A stretch of DNA of 64,000 nucleotides from Xaviernesmea oryzae (GCF_900177415.1 NZ_FXAF01000006.1:2024715-2088714), one strand, 5' to 3'. Shown: positions 53,583 through 62,123, counted from the first letter of the stretch. Notes: generated by a model from the sequence alone, not told the origin. Made by a program: numbers and translations.

Positions 53583-53804
53583 CTAAAGGAGACCCCCGGT
53601 GCAACTGCACGGGGCAACCCGCCTGATTTCGGCTACATAATGCGGTCCGATGTTGGGCAAGAGCAAGAGTTCGACATCGCTCAGACGCGTTAGAGTGGAA
53701 AGCCGCTCGAAACCCGACCGCTCAAGAATAGAGATTAACCGCTCCGGCAGATCGCTGTTGTCTATGTAGTCATCAAAGTTGGTGAACCGATAGTTCCTAC
53801 GCAT
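53583..53804 (-). CDS. Stand-alone RNA polymerase alpha-CTD-like protein
   Basis: This 73-residue protein begins MRRNYRFTNFDDYIDNSDLP and has ISILERSGFERLSTLTRLSD then VELLLLPNIGPHYVAEIRRV. This aligns by eye with the RpoA C-terminal domain ([20 protein letters not shown] in E. coli), including the helix-hairpin-helix. The Arg equivalent to E. coli R265 appears kept and N268 is Ser. GGAGGGGG precedes the ATG at 53802-53804, and a terminator follows the gene. It may bind DNA or a transcription factor without the rest of RpoA. Confidence 0.7.
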   Translation of the reverse strand: MRRNYRFTNFDDYIDNSDLPERLISILERSGFERLSTLTRLSDVELLLLPNIGPHYVAEIRRVAPCSCTGGLL

Positions 53805-53960
53805 GTACCCCCTCCAACATGATCGGTTCATAGTATTACAGGTGAATCGGACGCACATCACCTATTCGGGGGATGCGATTTCCACGGTTCGCCTTCCGTT
53901 TGCAAGCCGTTTCGATTGCGTTCCCGACCCATGCAATTTCTTGCATATCTAAAGTAACAG

Positions 53961-54179
53961 TTAGCTTACCTTCTTCCCGCTTACGTGCATGACAGAGCGG
54001 AAGACGCCACGGACATCCGGCGCAAAGTCGGGGTCTGCATTCCAGTCAGCATCCGTGGAGCAGCGGGGGCACGGCAGGCCGGATGCTCCGCATAAACATG
54101 CGCCCGGTCCGCTCCACGGCTTGTTCGGGTGAGCCTCGCACACCCAGCCAGTATCTTTGCAGCCCATGCAATGCGGCAT
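53961..54179 (-). CDS. Small Cys-rich protein
   Basis: The 72-residue protein reads MPHCMGCKDTGWVCEAHPNK, then ACLCGASGLPCPRC and the tail APDVRGVFRSVMHVSGKKVS. Several CxxC pairs suggest zinc binding. Proteins with the CxDTGWVCEAHP start are common in Rhizobiales and Bradyrhizobium from memory, with unknown function. CGGAGG lies 7 bases before the ATG, which decides the start over one further upstream. Confidence 0.7.
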   Translation of the reverse strand: MPHCMGCKDTGWVCEAHPNKPWSGPGACLCGASGLPCPRCSTDADWNADPDFAPDVRGVFRSVMHVSGKKVS

Positions 54180-54334
54180 CGCCGTGCCTCCGAAATTCAT
54201 CGTAACACAACGGACGAGGTCGCCAATGCGTTTCCTCCACACTCGGCCGTTAGGGTTGATCGGCGCAATCCTTGAGCTGGAGGTGGTAAAATAAAATAAG
54301 GAAATATCGCATACACCGTCTTCGCAGGAGAACT

Positions 54335-55369
54335 ATGGGGCAAGAAGGGGGACACATGACCGCATATAATCTCGGCAAGCTGGTGAAGATCGAACTTCGC
54401 GATATCTGGATGAGCGAATCGTCGGATTTCACCCCGTGGCTTGCGCGCGAAGAAAACCTTCTGACCCTTGGCGAAACGCTGGGTCTTGAGCTTGAGTTGG
54501 AGGCCCAGGAAAGAGCCGTCGGCCCGTTTCGCGCGGACGTGCTTTGTAAGGACATTGGCACCAACACTTGGGTTTTGATTGAGAACCAGCTCGAGCGCAC
54601 CGATCATTCTCATCTTGGGCAATTGCTGACATATGCATCGGGCCTGGAGGCTGTAACGATTGTTTGGATCGCCGCCAGATTTACAGAAGAGCACCGCTCC
54701 ACGCTTGACTGGCTGAATCGCATCACTGATGAAACTTTCCGGTTCTTCGGGGTGGAGGTAGAGCTTTGGAAGATAGGCGACTCGCCGGCCGCCCCCCGCT
54801 TCAACATTGTTTCCAAGCCAAACAACTGGAATAAACTCGTGACACAGGCCGCGCGGGCCATCGAAGAGGCTGAGCTTACGAGCACGAAGGCGCTGCAACT
54901 GGCGTATTGGGGTGCGCTGGGCAGCGTCTTGATGGCGAAGGGTGGTCCGCTGGCAAGGGAGCGCAAACCGCAACCGCAATCCTGGATGTCCTATTCAATC
55001 GGTCGCAGTGGTTTTGGCGTCAACGCCGCGATGACGCGAGCAAAACGACAAGTACGTGCAGAGCTTTATATCTCCAACGCAGACGCCAAGGCGTTTTTCT
55101 ATCTGCTACGAGAACAGAAATCGGAGATCGAGTCGGAAGTCGGCTATGCTCTCGATTGGGACGAACTGCCGGAGGGGAGGGACACAAGGATATCGATAAC
55201 GCTCAATCAAATCGATCCGGAGGATCGGTCTGATTGGCCCCGCCAACACGATTGGCTAGCCGCCCGATTGAACGAGGTTTACCGTGTGTTCGTGAACCGC
55301 GTAAAGGTACTGGATGCAACCGCTTGGCGAAACGAAGATGCGATCGAGGCGCAAAGGGCCATTGGGTAG
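54335..55369 (+). CDS. DUF4268 protein with nuclease-like N-terminal domain
   Basis: This 344-residue protein has an N-terminal restriction-endonuclease-like region: LGLELELEAQERAVGPFRAD followed by VLIENQLERTDHSHLGQLLT, in which the Asp and E-x-Q form a PD-(D/E)xK-type site. The C-terminal DUF4268 domain reads RAELYISNADAKAFFYLLRE and WPRQHDWLAARLNEVYRVFV. Both ATG 54335 (AGGAG upstream) and ATG 54356 (AAGGGGG upstream) are possible. Such proteins are mobile, usually single genes, and are suspected of defence or DNA processing roles. It is the only plus-strand gene in this stretch. Confidence 0.78.
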   Translation: MGQEGGHMTAYNLGKLVKIELRDIWMSESSDFTPWLAREENLLTLGETLGLELELEAQERAVGPFRADVLCKDIGTNTWVLIENQLERTDHSHLGQLLTYASGLEAVTIVWIAARFTEEHRSTLDWLNRITDETFRFFGVEVELWKIGDSPAAPRFNIVSKPNNWNKLVTQAARAIEEAELTSTKALQLAYWGALGSVLMAKGGPLARERKPQPQSWMSYSIGRSGFGVNAAMTRAKRQVRAELYISNADAKAFFYLLREQKSEIESEVGYALDWDELPEGRDTRISITLNQIDPEDRSDWPRQHDWLAARLNEVYRVFVNRVKVLDATAWRNEDAIEAQRAIG

Positions 55370-55463
55370 GAGGCTGCGTATCGAGTTTGATTGCCGGTAT
55401 TGAGTGGGTTGGTGCCATCGTTGCTCTGCATCGGAATTTCTGGACAGTTGATGGGCCAAGCAC

Positions 55464-55700
55464 TCAGAAGTCAGCAACCTCCTGCCGCGAAACTCGCCTT
55501 GGCAAATGCGCCTGGATGTTCACCAGCGGAAGCGGATCGGCGCTGTAGGTCGCGTGGGCCGTCAGGGGCACAATCGATATTTCGAACCCGCATTTCGCTG
55601 CCGCTCGGATGGCATCGTTGACGTTCTTCATGGCCTCCATGAGCAGCTGTTCAACCTCGCGTTGGCTCTTCGTTTTCGGGAACTCGTGGATATCCGCCAT
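55464..55700 (-). CDS. Small hypothetical protein
   Basis: The 78-residue protein begins MADIHEFPKTKSQREVEQLL and continues NVNDAIRAAAKCGFEISIVP. GAGGA precedes the ATG at 55698-55700. It lies 19 bases downstream of the 55720-55899 gene and is the last gene of the SRAP operon. No family was recognised. Confidence 0.6.
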   Translation of the reverse strand: MADIHEFPKTKSQREVEQLLMEAMKNVNDAIRAAAKCGFEISIVPLTAHATYSADPLPLVNIQAHLPRRVSRQEVADF

Positions 55701-55719
55701 GTCATAATCCTCGCCTGCT

Positions 55720-55899
55720 TCAATCCCGGTTGAATGGCTTGTGCGGGTAATGCTCCGAGCAATGCCATGTCGGCTTTTCGGCTTTCGACCGCGCGAAGCC
55801 ATAGCAGCCCCACTTGTCGCAGCCCGGATGCTCGCACCAATGGTTTTCATGTATACCGGCGCCTGGCTGATCGGTGCGCGTCTCAGGACTTAAACTCAT
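55720..55899 (-). CDS. Small His/Cys-rich protein (59 aa)
   Basis: The minus strand encodes MSLSPETRTDQPGAGIHENH followed by WCEHPGCDKWGCYGFARSKA and a tail with WHCSEHYPH. The C-x4-C and C-x2-H sets suggest a zinc finger. Its ATG overlaps the stop of the SRAP gene (ATGA), so the two are translationally coupled. The HWCEHPGCxKWGxxGF motif recurs in rhizobia from memory. It runs in a frame different from a longer spurious one. Confidence 0.72.
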   Translation of the reverse strand: MSLSPETRTDQPGAGIHENHWCEHPGCDKWGCYGFARSKAEKPTWHCSEHYPHKPFNRD

Positions 55900-56573
55900 A
55901 GCAGGCTCGGTTCCTCATCATCTTTCGGTTGGGCCGGGGGCTCGACGATCACGAGCATGTTGCCCGGCAGTGGGCGCTGCAGGTGCTTTGCCTCTTCCCA
56001 CGGTGCTGTCAGCCATAGATCGACTTCCTCCGGAGTCGTCAATATCGCCGGCATTGCCTTCTGATGGACCGGAAAAACGATCTCGTTCGGTGAGGTCGTC
56101 AGGAAGCCGAAGAGTTCGAACTCCTGCTCTCCGTCGCGCACTCGGCGAACGCCTCTCCACGGCGTCCAGAAACCGGCGAAGAACATCAGCGGGCGCTCTT
56201 CGCTAGCGGCGAACCATGCATTTGGAACGCGACCTCCCGGCACCTGCTTTGCCGGGTCCGGTTCGGCAAATGACGTGAAAGGCACCACACAGCGACTTGT
56301 CGGGCCAAGCCAGCGCCTCCAGTGCGGCGAGTTCACGTTGCGGATGTTCGTCACGCCCGGGTCGTAGTTGCGGGTGAGGAAGGCGGGAGAGGGCATTCCC
56401 CACGTCAGGCTGGCGATTTCCCGCTCTCCATCTTCCCCGACGCGGACGACCGGCGCCTTATAGCCGGGATAGACGTCCATCGACGGCTGGTTCCATCCCG
56501 CTTTGTCCCGGAAGGCCTTGGTGAACTGCATCACCGCTTCCTTCGTCGTGGTCATGTTGTAGAGATTGCACAT
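55896..56573 (-). CDS. SRAP-domain abasic-site protein (YedK/HMCES family)
   Basis: This 225-residue protein starts MCNLYNMTTTKEAVMQFTKA with the catalytic Cys2 that forms a thiazolidine crosslink with abasic sites in single-stranded DNA. It continues WGMPSPAF, NIRNVNSPHWRRWL, RCVVPFTSFAEP and VHQKAMPAILT (conserved His region). It shields abasic sites during replication. It belongs to the minus-strand operon headed by the SOS box at 58074 and is followed by a coupled zinc-finger gene. Confidence 0.93.
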   Translation of the reverse strand: MCNLYNMTTTKEAVMQFTKAFRDKAGWNQPSMDVYPGYKAPVVRVGEDGEREIASLTWGMPSPAFLTRNYDPGVTNIRNVNSPHWRRWLGPTSRCVVPFTSFAEPDPAKQVPGGRVPNAWFAASEERPLMFFAGFWTPWRGVRRVRDGEQEFELFGFLTTSPNEIVFPVHQKAMPAILTTPEEVDLWLTAPWEEAKHLQRPLPGNMLVIVEPPAQPKDDEEPSLL

Positions 56574-56582
56574 TTCCCCTCC

Positions 56583-57278
56583 TTAGGCCTCCCGCTTGTT
56601 TTTCGCTTCCTGCCTCTCTTCCTGAAGCATTTTCTTATAACACCATTCCACCCGGCACGCCGCCATGAGGCGGGATGCCTCCCAGCCGAAACCTTGCCCC
56701 GGGCGTTTCCGCCTTCGTTCCTCCACGCCGTAGAGCACCCAGAACCATACGTCCTTGTTGGTCACGTGCGGTTCAAACCGGAAAACGCGGCCAATCGGAC
56801 GGGTGCCATCGAAGCCGATGATATCCTCCGGATACTCATCTTCCCAGCTTTGCTGCCAGCGGTATTTGGGCTTCGTCCCTGCCGGGATCGCATCGAACAT
56901 CTTCCACCCGTTTCGCTCGGCCACCCGGATTTCGGCATTCCGTGCCCGCTCTTCACGCTGCCGCGCCGTCTCCTCCCGCTCCAGGGCGGCTCTGCTGGCC
57001 TCCTCATTCGCCTTCGCCTGCCGCGCGTGAATTGCTGCCATCGCGGACTTTCCCTGCTCGGTGTAAGCTCCGCAGGGGACTGCACCGGAATAGGGCTCCC
57101 GATTGCGGCAGGAACTGGTGAGCGTCGTGACCATGTGCCAGATGTAGGTTTCGGGATCGAATTTCTTGCGCAGATCGGCAGTAGGGAACGTCTCGCTCCT
57201 GGGGCAGACCGTGCATGCGATCTGAACGGCCTCGTCCGGGACATCCCGCAAGGTTGCCCAACATCCCTCGAATGACAT
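56583..57278 (-). CDS. Hypothetical protein with CxxC and coiled coil
   Basis: The 231-residue protein has an N-terminal IACTVCPRSETFPTADLRKK cysteine pair, SSCRNREPYSGAVPCG, a charged coiled-coil (ARQAKANEEASRAALEREET) and an aromatic C-terminal half. No family was recognised. It lies in the SOS-box operon, 9 bases from both neighbours. Confidence 0.6.
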   Translation of the reverse strand: MSFEGCWATLRDVPDEAVQIACTVCPRSETFPTADLRKKFDPETYIWHMVTTLTSSCRNREPYSGAVPCGAYTEQGKSAMAAIHARQAKANEEASRAALEREETARQREERARNAEIRVAERNGWKMFDAIPAGTKPKYRWQQSWEDEYPEDIIGFDGTRPIGRVFRFEPHVTNKDVWFWVLYGVEERRRKRPGQGFGWEASRLMAACRVEWCYKKMLQEERQEAKNKREA

Positions 57279-57286
57279 CGCGATGC

Positions 57287-57505
57287 CTATTTACGCTCGT
57301 AGCTCGGCCGCCAGCCGCGCGTGAAGCCTTTGCTGCCGGCCGCCTCCATCAGCGCCAGTTGGATCCGCAGATGGCGATTGTCTTCCAGGAGGGTGACGAT
57401 CGCCGCCTTCGCATCGCCCTCGTGCCAGGCGAGCTCTGCCTCGACGGCCCAGCGGAGGTCGTCGTGGTCCGGGCCGGGTTGGTCATTCTTCTTGTCGGCT
57501 TGCAT
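57287..57505 (-). CDS. Small hypothetical protein of the SOS-linked operon
   Basis: The 72-residue acidic helical protein reads MQADKKNDQPGPDHDDLRWA, then AIVTLLEDNRHLRIQLALME and a basic tail GFTRGWRPSYERK. The ATG at 57503-57505 lies 10 bases after the upstream gene. The function is unknown. Confidence 0.55.
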   Translation of the reverse strand: MQADKKNDQPGPDHDDLRWAVEAELAWHEGDAKAAIVTLLEDNRHLRIQLALMEAAGSKGFTRGWRPSYERK

Positions 57506-57515
57506 TACTCGAACT

Positions 57516-57977
57516 CTATTGGAGGGTGATCCCGGCCGGCCGCTGATCAATCGGCGACGACGGTCCCGTGGGCATGTTCTGCGGCGCCTCCGGATCATGC
57601 GACTGGTCGCGGAATTCGCTCATCCAGTACATGGCGGTTTCCGTTGGATGCTCGCTGTAGAACCACGCCGGGAAAGCCGTTACCGACGAGCTGACATAGA
57701 CGGCTACAGACAGTCCGACCGCGGGATTGAGCGCGATGTGAAGCGCGTTTCCGTTCGGCTCTTCCGACGCACGGTCGAGATAATCCCAGACGAATTCTTC
57801 CGCGATGCTGCCTTCGAAGTCGCCCGGATTCATTCCGGCCGCTTCGATAGCGGCAACAAGGGTGGGCGACAGCGCTCGCAGCGGATATCTCATTGGAATA
57901 GAGAGGTGGCCGCTGAACGCATCGCGTTTAGGCGGCTGCACGTCCAGAGCCTTGAGCTTTTGCTCTTTTAGAAACAT
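57516..57977 (-). CDS. Hypothetical protein, first gene of the SOS-linked operon
   Basis: The 153-residue protein begins MFLKEQKLKALDVQPPKRDA and contains IEAAGMNPGDFEGSIAEEFV and ALNPAVGLSVAVYVSSSVTA. CAGGAGG lies 7 bases before the ATG. No family was recognised. It is the gene nearest to the SOS box and predicted promoter. Confidence 0.6.
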   Translation of the reverse strand: MFLKEQKLKALDVQPPKRDAFSGHLSIPMRYPLRALSPTLVAAIEAAGMNPGDFEGSIAEEFVWDYLDRASEEPNGNALHIALNPAVGLSVAVYVSSSVTAFPAWFYSEHPTETAMYWMSEFRDQSHDPEAPQNMPTGPSSPIDQRPAGITLQ

Positions 57978-58073
57978 CGGATGCCTCCTGTTGCAGGCAT
58001 GACTTGCCGTTCGCGCCGAAGCGCGGTCGAGCTTGTGGATAACATGTGGATTAGCCGCTTCCTCGCGGCTTCG

Positions 58074-58088
58074 ATGTTCTAATTATGT
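58074..58088. promoter_or_regulatory. LexA (SOS) box GTTC-N7-GTTC
   Basis: GTTC-TAATTAT-GTTC is an exact alphaproteobacterial LexA consensus. It overlaps the -10 of the minus-strand promoter and lies 60 bases upstream of the ligase gene on the other side, so it could control both units. Confidence 0.8.
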
Positions 58089-58109
58089 TCTCATTTATTG
58101 GTGAGAGTC
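58080..58109 (-). promoter_or_regulatory. Predicted promoter of the SRAP operon
   Basis: On the minus strand TTGACT (58104-58109), an 18-base spacer and CATAAT (58080-58085) form a sigma-70 promoter whose -10 is inside the SOS box. A perfect 7-bp inverted repeat GAGAGTC-AACAG-GACTCTC (58101-58119) covers the -35. Confidence 0.65.
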
Positions 58110-58148
58110 AACAGGACTCTCTTAAGTTGATGCTGATATAGTGCGGGG

Positions 58149-59195
58149 ATGACAAAGCGCCCCCGCAAGCCATCGAAGCCGCTCCTGATCGATGAGAACC
58201 TGCCGCTGCAGAGTCGGCCGATCAAGAAGCGCGATCCGAAACAGCCACGGCTCCTCTTCGATCCGATGCCCGAACGGGTGGAGCCCTGCCTTGCGCTCCT
58301 CAAGAGCAAGCCGCCGGAGGGGCGGGAATGGTCTTACGAGATCAAATGGGATGGATATCGCCTGGCAGTCCATATCGAGCCCAGGCAGGTCCGGATCATC
58401 ACCCGTGGCGGCCATGACTGGACGCACCGCTTCCCCTCGATCGCTGACGCGGCAAAGGCGCTGATGCCAAGCGCGATGATCCTCGACGGCGAGGCGGTCG
58501 TGTTCAATGAGCAGGGCATTCCGGATTTCGGGCTGCTGCAGAACTCGCTCGGCGGGCGAGGGGGCAAGCTCCCGTCACGCAATTCCGTCCTGATGGCCTT
58601 CGATCTTCTCTATCTCGACGGCCACGACCTGCGCGACATGGAATACCGGTCGCGCCGGCATCTGCTCGAAGACACGCTTTCGGGAATGGAAGGCGCGATC
58701 CGGCTCTCCGAAGAGTTCAATGAGGATCCGGCCGATCTCCTGCGCCACGCCTGCACCAGTGGCCTCGAGGGGATCATCGCCAAGAACCTCGACCAGCCAT
58801 ACCGTTCCGGCCGGACCGGGGACTGGCTGAAGATCAAATGCATCCAGAGCGACAGCTTCGCCATCGTCGGCTATGAGCCGTCCACGAAGGTGCCAGGGGC
58901 TTTCGCCAGCCTGCTGCTCGCCGGCCGATACCGCGATGGCTGGAAATACGTGGGCAGTGTCGGTACCGGCTTCAAACATGACGAGGCGCGGCGGTTGAAG
59001 AAGCAGCTCGACAAGATCAAGACGAGGGTTCCGGTCGTGGCCGTGCCAGGCAAGCACCTGGTCATGACCGGGCCGGCCTATATCGCCGAGATCGAGTACC
59101 GCGGCTGGACGCATACCGGCACACTACGGCATGCTTCGTTCAAGGGGCTGAGAGAGGCGGAGGACGCTGCCGAGGTCTACCGGGTGGCGGATTAA
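58149..59195 (+). CDS. ATP-dependent DNA ligase (LigD-type ligase domain)
   Basis: This 348-residue protein carries the nucleotidyltransferase motif I EIKWDGYRLA (adenylated Lys near residue 66), motif III MILDGEAVVFNEQGIPDFGL, motif IV EGIIAKNLDQPYRSGRTGDW with LKIKC, and a C-terminal OB fold (YKYVGSVG-like WKYVGSVGTGF, IAEIEYRGWT). It lacks the polymerase and phosphoesterase domains of full LigD. Stand-alone copies occur with Ku-based end joining in rhizobia. It stands opposite the SRAP operon across an SOS box, suggesting induced repair. Confidence 0.92.
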   Translation: MTKRPRKPSKPLLIDENLPLQSRPIKKRDPKQPRLLFDPMPERVEPCLALLKSKPPEGREWSYEIKWDGYRLAVHIEPRQVRIITRGGHDWTHRFPSIADAAKALMPSAMILDGEAVVFNEQGIPDFGLLQNSLGGRGGKLPSRNSVLMAFDLLYLDGHDLRDMEYRSRRHLLEDTLSGMEGAIRLSEEFNEDPADLLRHACTSGLEGIIAKNLDQPYRSGRTGDWLKIKCIQSDSFAIVGYEPSTKVPGAFASLLLAGRYRDGWKYVGSVGTGFKHDEARRLKKQLDKIKTRVPVVAVPGKHLVMTGPAYIAEIEYRGWTHTGTLRHASFKGLREAEDAAEVYRVAD

Positions 59196-59466
59196 TCCAG
59201 CTTCCGCTTTCGGCCTAAATTGGATATTCCAAGCCGGAACCGAGCATGTCTGAGATGGGGTGGCTTTATGCCTGCCCACCTTGCGAGCGGCGAAGTTGGG
59301 AACGCGGCCGTTCAAGTGGCCGCCGCACTTCGACGGCAACGCGCCCCCACGTCGGTCGTTCAGCCCTCGTTGCCCATTTCCCGGAAGCCGTCATCGCCAC
59401 AACTATCCTGGCGCGAAACTATCCGCGAGGCTACCATCGAGGGGGGCGAATGTCAGATCGGATGAG
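59196..59466. other. Flank of the IS21 element
   Basis: A plus-strand frame opens at 59246 (MSEMGWLYACPPCERRSWER) and runs into the IS21 end at 59467. It may be the start of a gene cut by the insertion, but support is weak. Confidence 0.35.
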
Positions 59467-59609
59467 TGTCAATCGGCATCGTAACGGGACCCCTTATCGG
59501 CTCCCAAAAGGGACCCCTGCCTCTGGTTGCATAGGGTCAGCGCGCGTAGGCCCGGAGCTCTCCGTCTAGCGCAGGGGCCTGCGGGCGCGGGTTGTTTGTC
59601 TTTTCGGCT

Positions 59610-60344
59610 TTAGCTTTGAGAGCGGTTTTTGAAGCGCCAGGATTCATTCCCGGTCTCAACGATTTCGCAATGGTGGGTGAGCCTGTCGAGCAGGGCGGCG
59701 GTCATCTTGGCGTCGCCGAATACGGCCGGCCACTCGCCGAAGGCCAGGTTCGTCGTGACAATGATCGAAGCCCGCTCGTATAGCCTGCTGATCAGGTGGA
59801 AGAGGAGCTGACCACCGGCCTGGGCGAATGGGAGATAACCGAGTTCGTCCATGATGACGAAGTCGAGCCTGGTGATGAAGTCGGCCAGCCGCCCCTGCTT
59901 TCCGCTACGTGCCTCCGTCTCGAGCCGATTGACGAGATCGACGACGTTGAAGAAGCGGCCGCGTGCGCCGTTGCGGATCAGGGCGCGTGCGAGCGCGATG
60001 GACAGATGGGACTTCCCCGTGCCGGTTCCGCCGACCAGAACGATATTGTGCTGCTCGGCGAGGAAGGCTCCTGTCGCAAGCTGGCGCACCAGGCCTTCGT
60101 TGACCGGCGTGTCGGTGAAGTCGAAGTCGTCGATGTCCTTGGCCAGCGGCAGCTTGGCGACGGTGATCTGGTATTTGATGGAGCGCGCCTGCTTCTCGGC
60201 GATCTCCGACTGAAGCAGGTCACCGACGATGCGCGGCGGTTCGTGCTGGCGCTTGATGCCGGAGGCCATGATCTCGTCGTAGGCGCTGCGCATGCCGAAC
60301 AGCTTTAGCGTGCCCATCATGTCAAGGATTTGGGATCGTTCCAT
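59610..60344 (-). CDS. istB: IS21 IstB helper ATPase
   Basis: This 244-residue AAA+ protein has Walker A VGGTGTGKSH, Walker B FVIMDELGYLPF and the sensor region IIVTTNLAFGEWPAVFGDAK, the standard IstB layout. It assists IstA in target capture. The frame is intact. Confidence 0.95.
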   Translation of the reverse strand: MERSQILDMMGTLKLFGMRSAYDEIMASGIKRQHEPPRIVGDLLQSEIAEKQARSIKYQITVAKLPLAKDIDDFDFTDTPVNEGLVRQLATGAFLAEQHNIVLVGGTGTGKSHLSIALARALIRNGARGRFFNVVDLVNRLETEARSGKQGRLADFITRLDFVIMDELGYLPFAQAGGQLLFHLISRLYERASIIVTTNLAFGEWPAVFGDAKMTAALLDRLTHHCEIVETGNESWRFKNRSQS

Positions 60345-60345
60345 A

Positions 60346-61848
60346 TCAGCTTGCCCTCCTGAGGCTGTCGTAACGGGCGCAATCGGCCAGAGGCTCGTGG
60401 GTCAGGCGAAGCGCATCGGGAATGGAAAGGATGGCGGCTGGCTGCGGGTCACGCTTGCGGGCCAGGATGTTGATAATGACGGCGGCCGAGAACACGCCCT
60501 GATCGAGCGCCTCCTGGCAGGCCGCCTCGACGGCGGGGAGCCCGTCCAGGCCCACACATTCGAGGATCGATACCATCTGCCGGTCGCCGTCATGCATGGC
60601 CTTCAGCCGGCGGCGCACCTTCTCCATGGCGGCGGGCAAAACCCAGTCGTGGAACGGCGCACCGTTGCGCAGCGCTCCCGGTTTGCGGGTCAGGACCGGC
60701 ACGTAATGCCAGGGATTATAGATCGTCTCGCCACGGCCGAAGCAGCGGTCGTGTTGGCCGATCTCCACGCCATCCTGCCGGATGACGATGCGATCGGCAT
60801 AGGCATGTATCTCGGCCGGGCGGCCAACTGCCGTGGACAGCACTGAGTATTTGTTGTTGTCGAAACGCACGAGGCAGGTCTTGCCGATCGAGGCCTGCAC
60901 CGCGTGGAAGCCGTCGAATTTGCCGGGATAGCTGACCAGATGCGGCCGTTCCGCATCGAACACCTCCCAGATCGTGCGCTCCGTCTGATCGACATGCTTA
61001 TGGGCACGGGCGTAACTGATGCACTTGTCCAGCAGCCAGCCATTCAGCTCATCGTAGGATTTGAAGCGCAGCCGCGGCGTGAAGAAGCGTTCCCTCACCA
61101 GATTGACCTGGTTCTCGACCTGGCCCTTCTCCCACCCCGACGCCGGCGTGCAGGCCACCGGTTCGATCAGGTAATGGCTGCACATCTGTAGGAAGCGGCG
61201 ATTGTATTGCCGTTCCTTGCCGACGAAGACCGTCTCCACCGCGGTCTTCATGTTATCGTAGATGCCGCGCGTGCAGGCCCCGCCCAAGAAGGCGAACGCC
61301 CGGTCATGGGCGTCGAAGACCATCTCCTGCGTCTCGCGCGGATAGGCTCTCACATACATCATCCGGCTGTGGCAGAGCCGGACATGGGCAACCTTCACTG
61401 TGGTCGTCACGCCGTTCAGCACGACGATCTCGTGGCTCCAGTCGAACTGGTAGGCCTCGCCGGGCGCATAATAGAGCGGGACATAGGCTTCCGCCGTCAC
61501 GGAGCCGCGCTCCTTCGCCCATGTCCTCGCGTTAGCGCCGAACGGTGTCATAACCCCCCTCGTAGCCGAGGTCGCGCAAGTCCTCGAATATCCGGATCAG
61601 TGTCAGCCGTTCGCGAGAGGATTTGGCCTCATTGGCGAGCAGCATACCATCGAGCTGATCGCGCCAGGGCCCGAGCTTCGGCTGAGGTTGACGGGTCCGC
61701 TCGTATTTGAACTCCGTCTCATCGCTGCGCAGAACCTTCCGCACCACCTTGCGCGATATGCCAAGCTCCCGGCAGATCGCCTTGATCGACTTGCCCTGCA
61801 CACGCGAAAGCCGCCGGTATCTTTCAGAATTGTCTCCACAACAAGCAT
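60346..61848 (-). pseudogene. istA: IS21 IstA transposase, frameshifted
   Basis: The catalytic part (60346-61551) reads AYVPLYYAPGEAYQFDWSHE, CTRGIYDNMKTAVETVFVGK and ACTPASGWEKGQVENQVNLV (DDE residues in FDW, YDN and GxVE). The N-terminal part is in another frame: SIKAICRELGISRKVVRKVL to GYDTVRR, then TAA at 61532. One extra A in CGGCGCTAACGCGAGG explains the break, since removing it gives RRYARTWAKERGS. A second frame change separates the probable start MLVVETILK (ATG at 61846-61848) from RVQGKSIKAIC. The transposase is therefore probably inactive. Confidence 0.82.
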
Positions 61849-62123
61849 CCAAATAAAAAGCCTCCGATGAAACCGGAGGCTGTTGTAACCCCATCGCAGA
61901 TGGGGGTCCCGTTTGGACGCCGATCACCCCATGTGCGGGGTCCTTATTCCATGCCTAATCACAGAGGAAGCCGGCGCCGACCGGTGAACGAGCGATGCGC
62001 TCGTCGAGACGGGTCAGAGCGACGCCGGTGTGGCTTTTGCTTTCGCATTTCAAATCGGAAATTGTCATACGGGCGTTAGGTTTAGGGGCTAAATCCGGGT
62101 CGATTTTTCGCTAACGCTTTCAA

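Larger units (their letters stand above)
59467..61926. mobile_element. IS21-family insertion sequence with broken istA
   Basis: istB and istA lie on the minus strand. The ends show imperfect inverted repeats: left ATCGGCATCGTAACGGGACC and right (complement) ATCGGCGTCCAAACGGGACC, 17 of 20 bases alike. A second GGGACCC copy is inside the left end, as is usual for IS21. No clear target duplication was found, so the outer limits may be off by several bases. Confidence 0.8.

Noticed and set aside
56322..57275. 317-codon plus-strand frame
   Set aside because: Antisense to the SRAP gene and its neighbour, both of which have good starts and coupling.
59796..60308. 170-codon plus-strand frame inside IS21
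   Set aside because: Antisense to istB with its intact AAA+ motifs.
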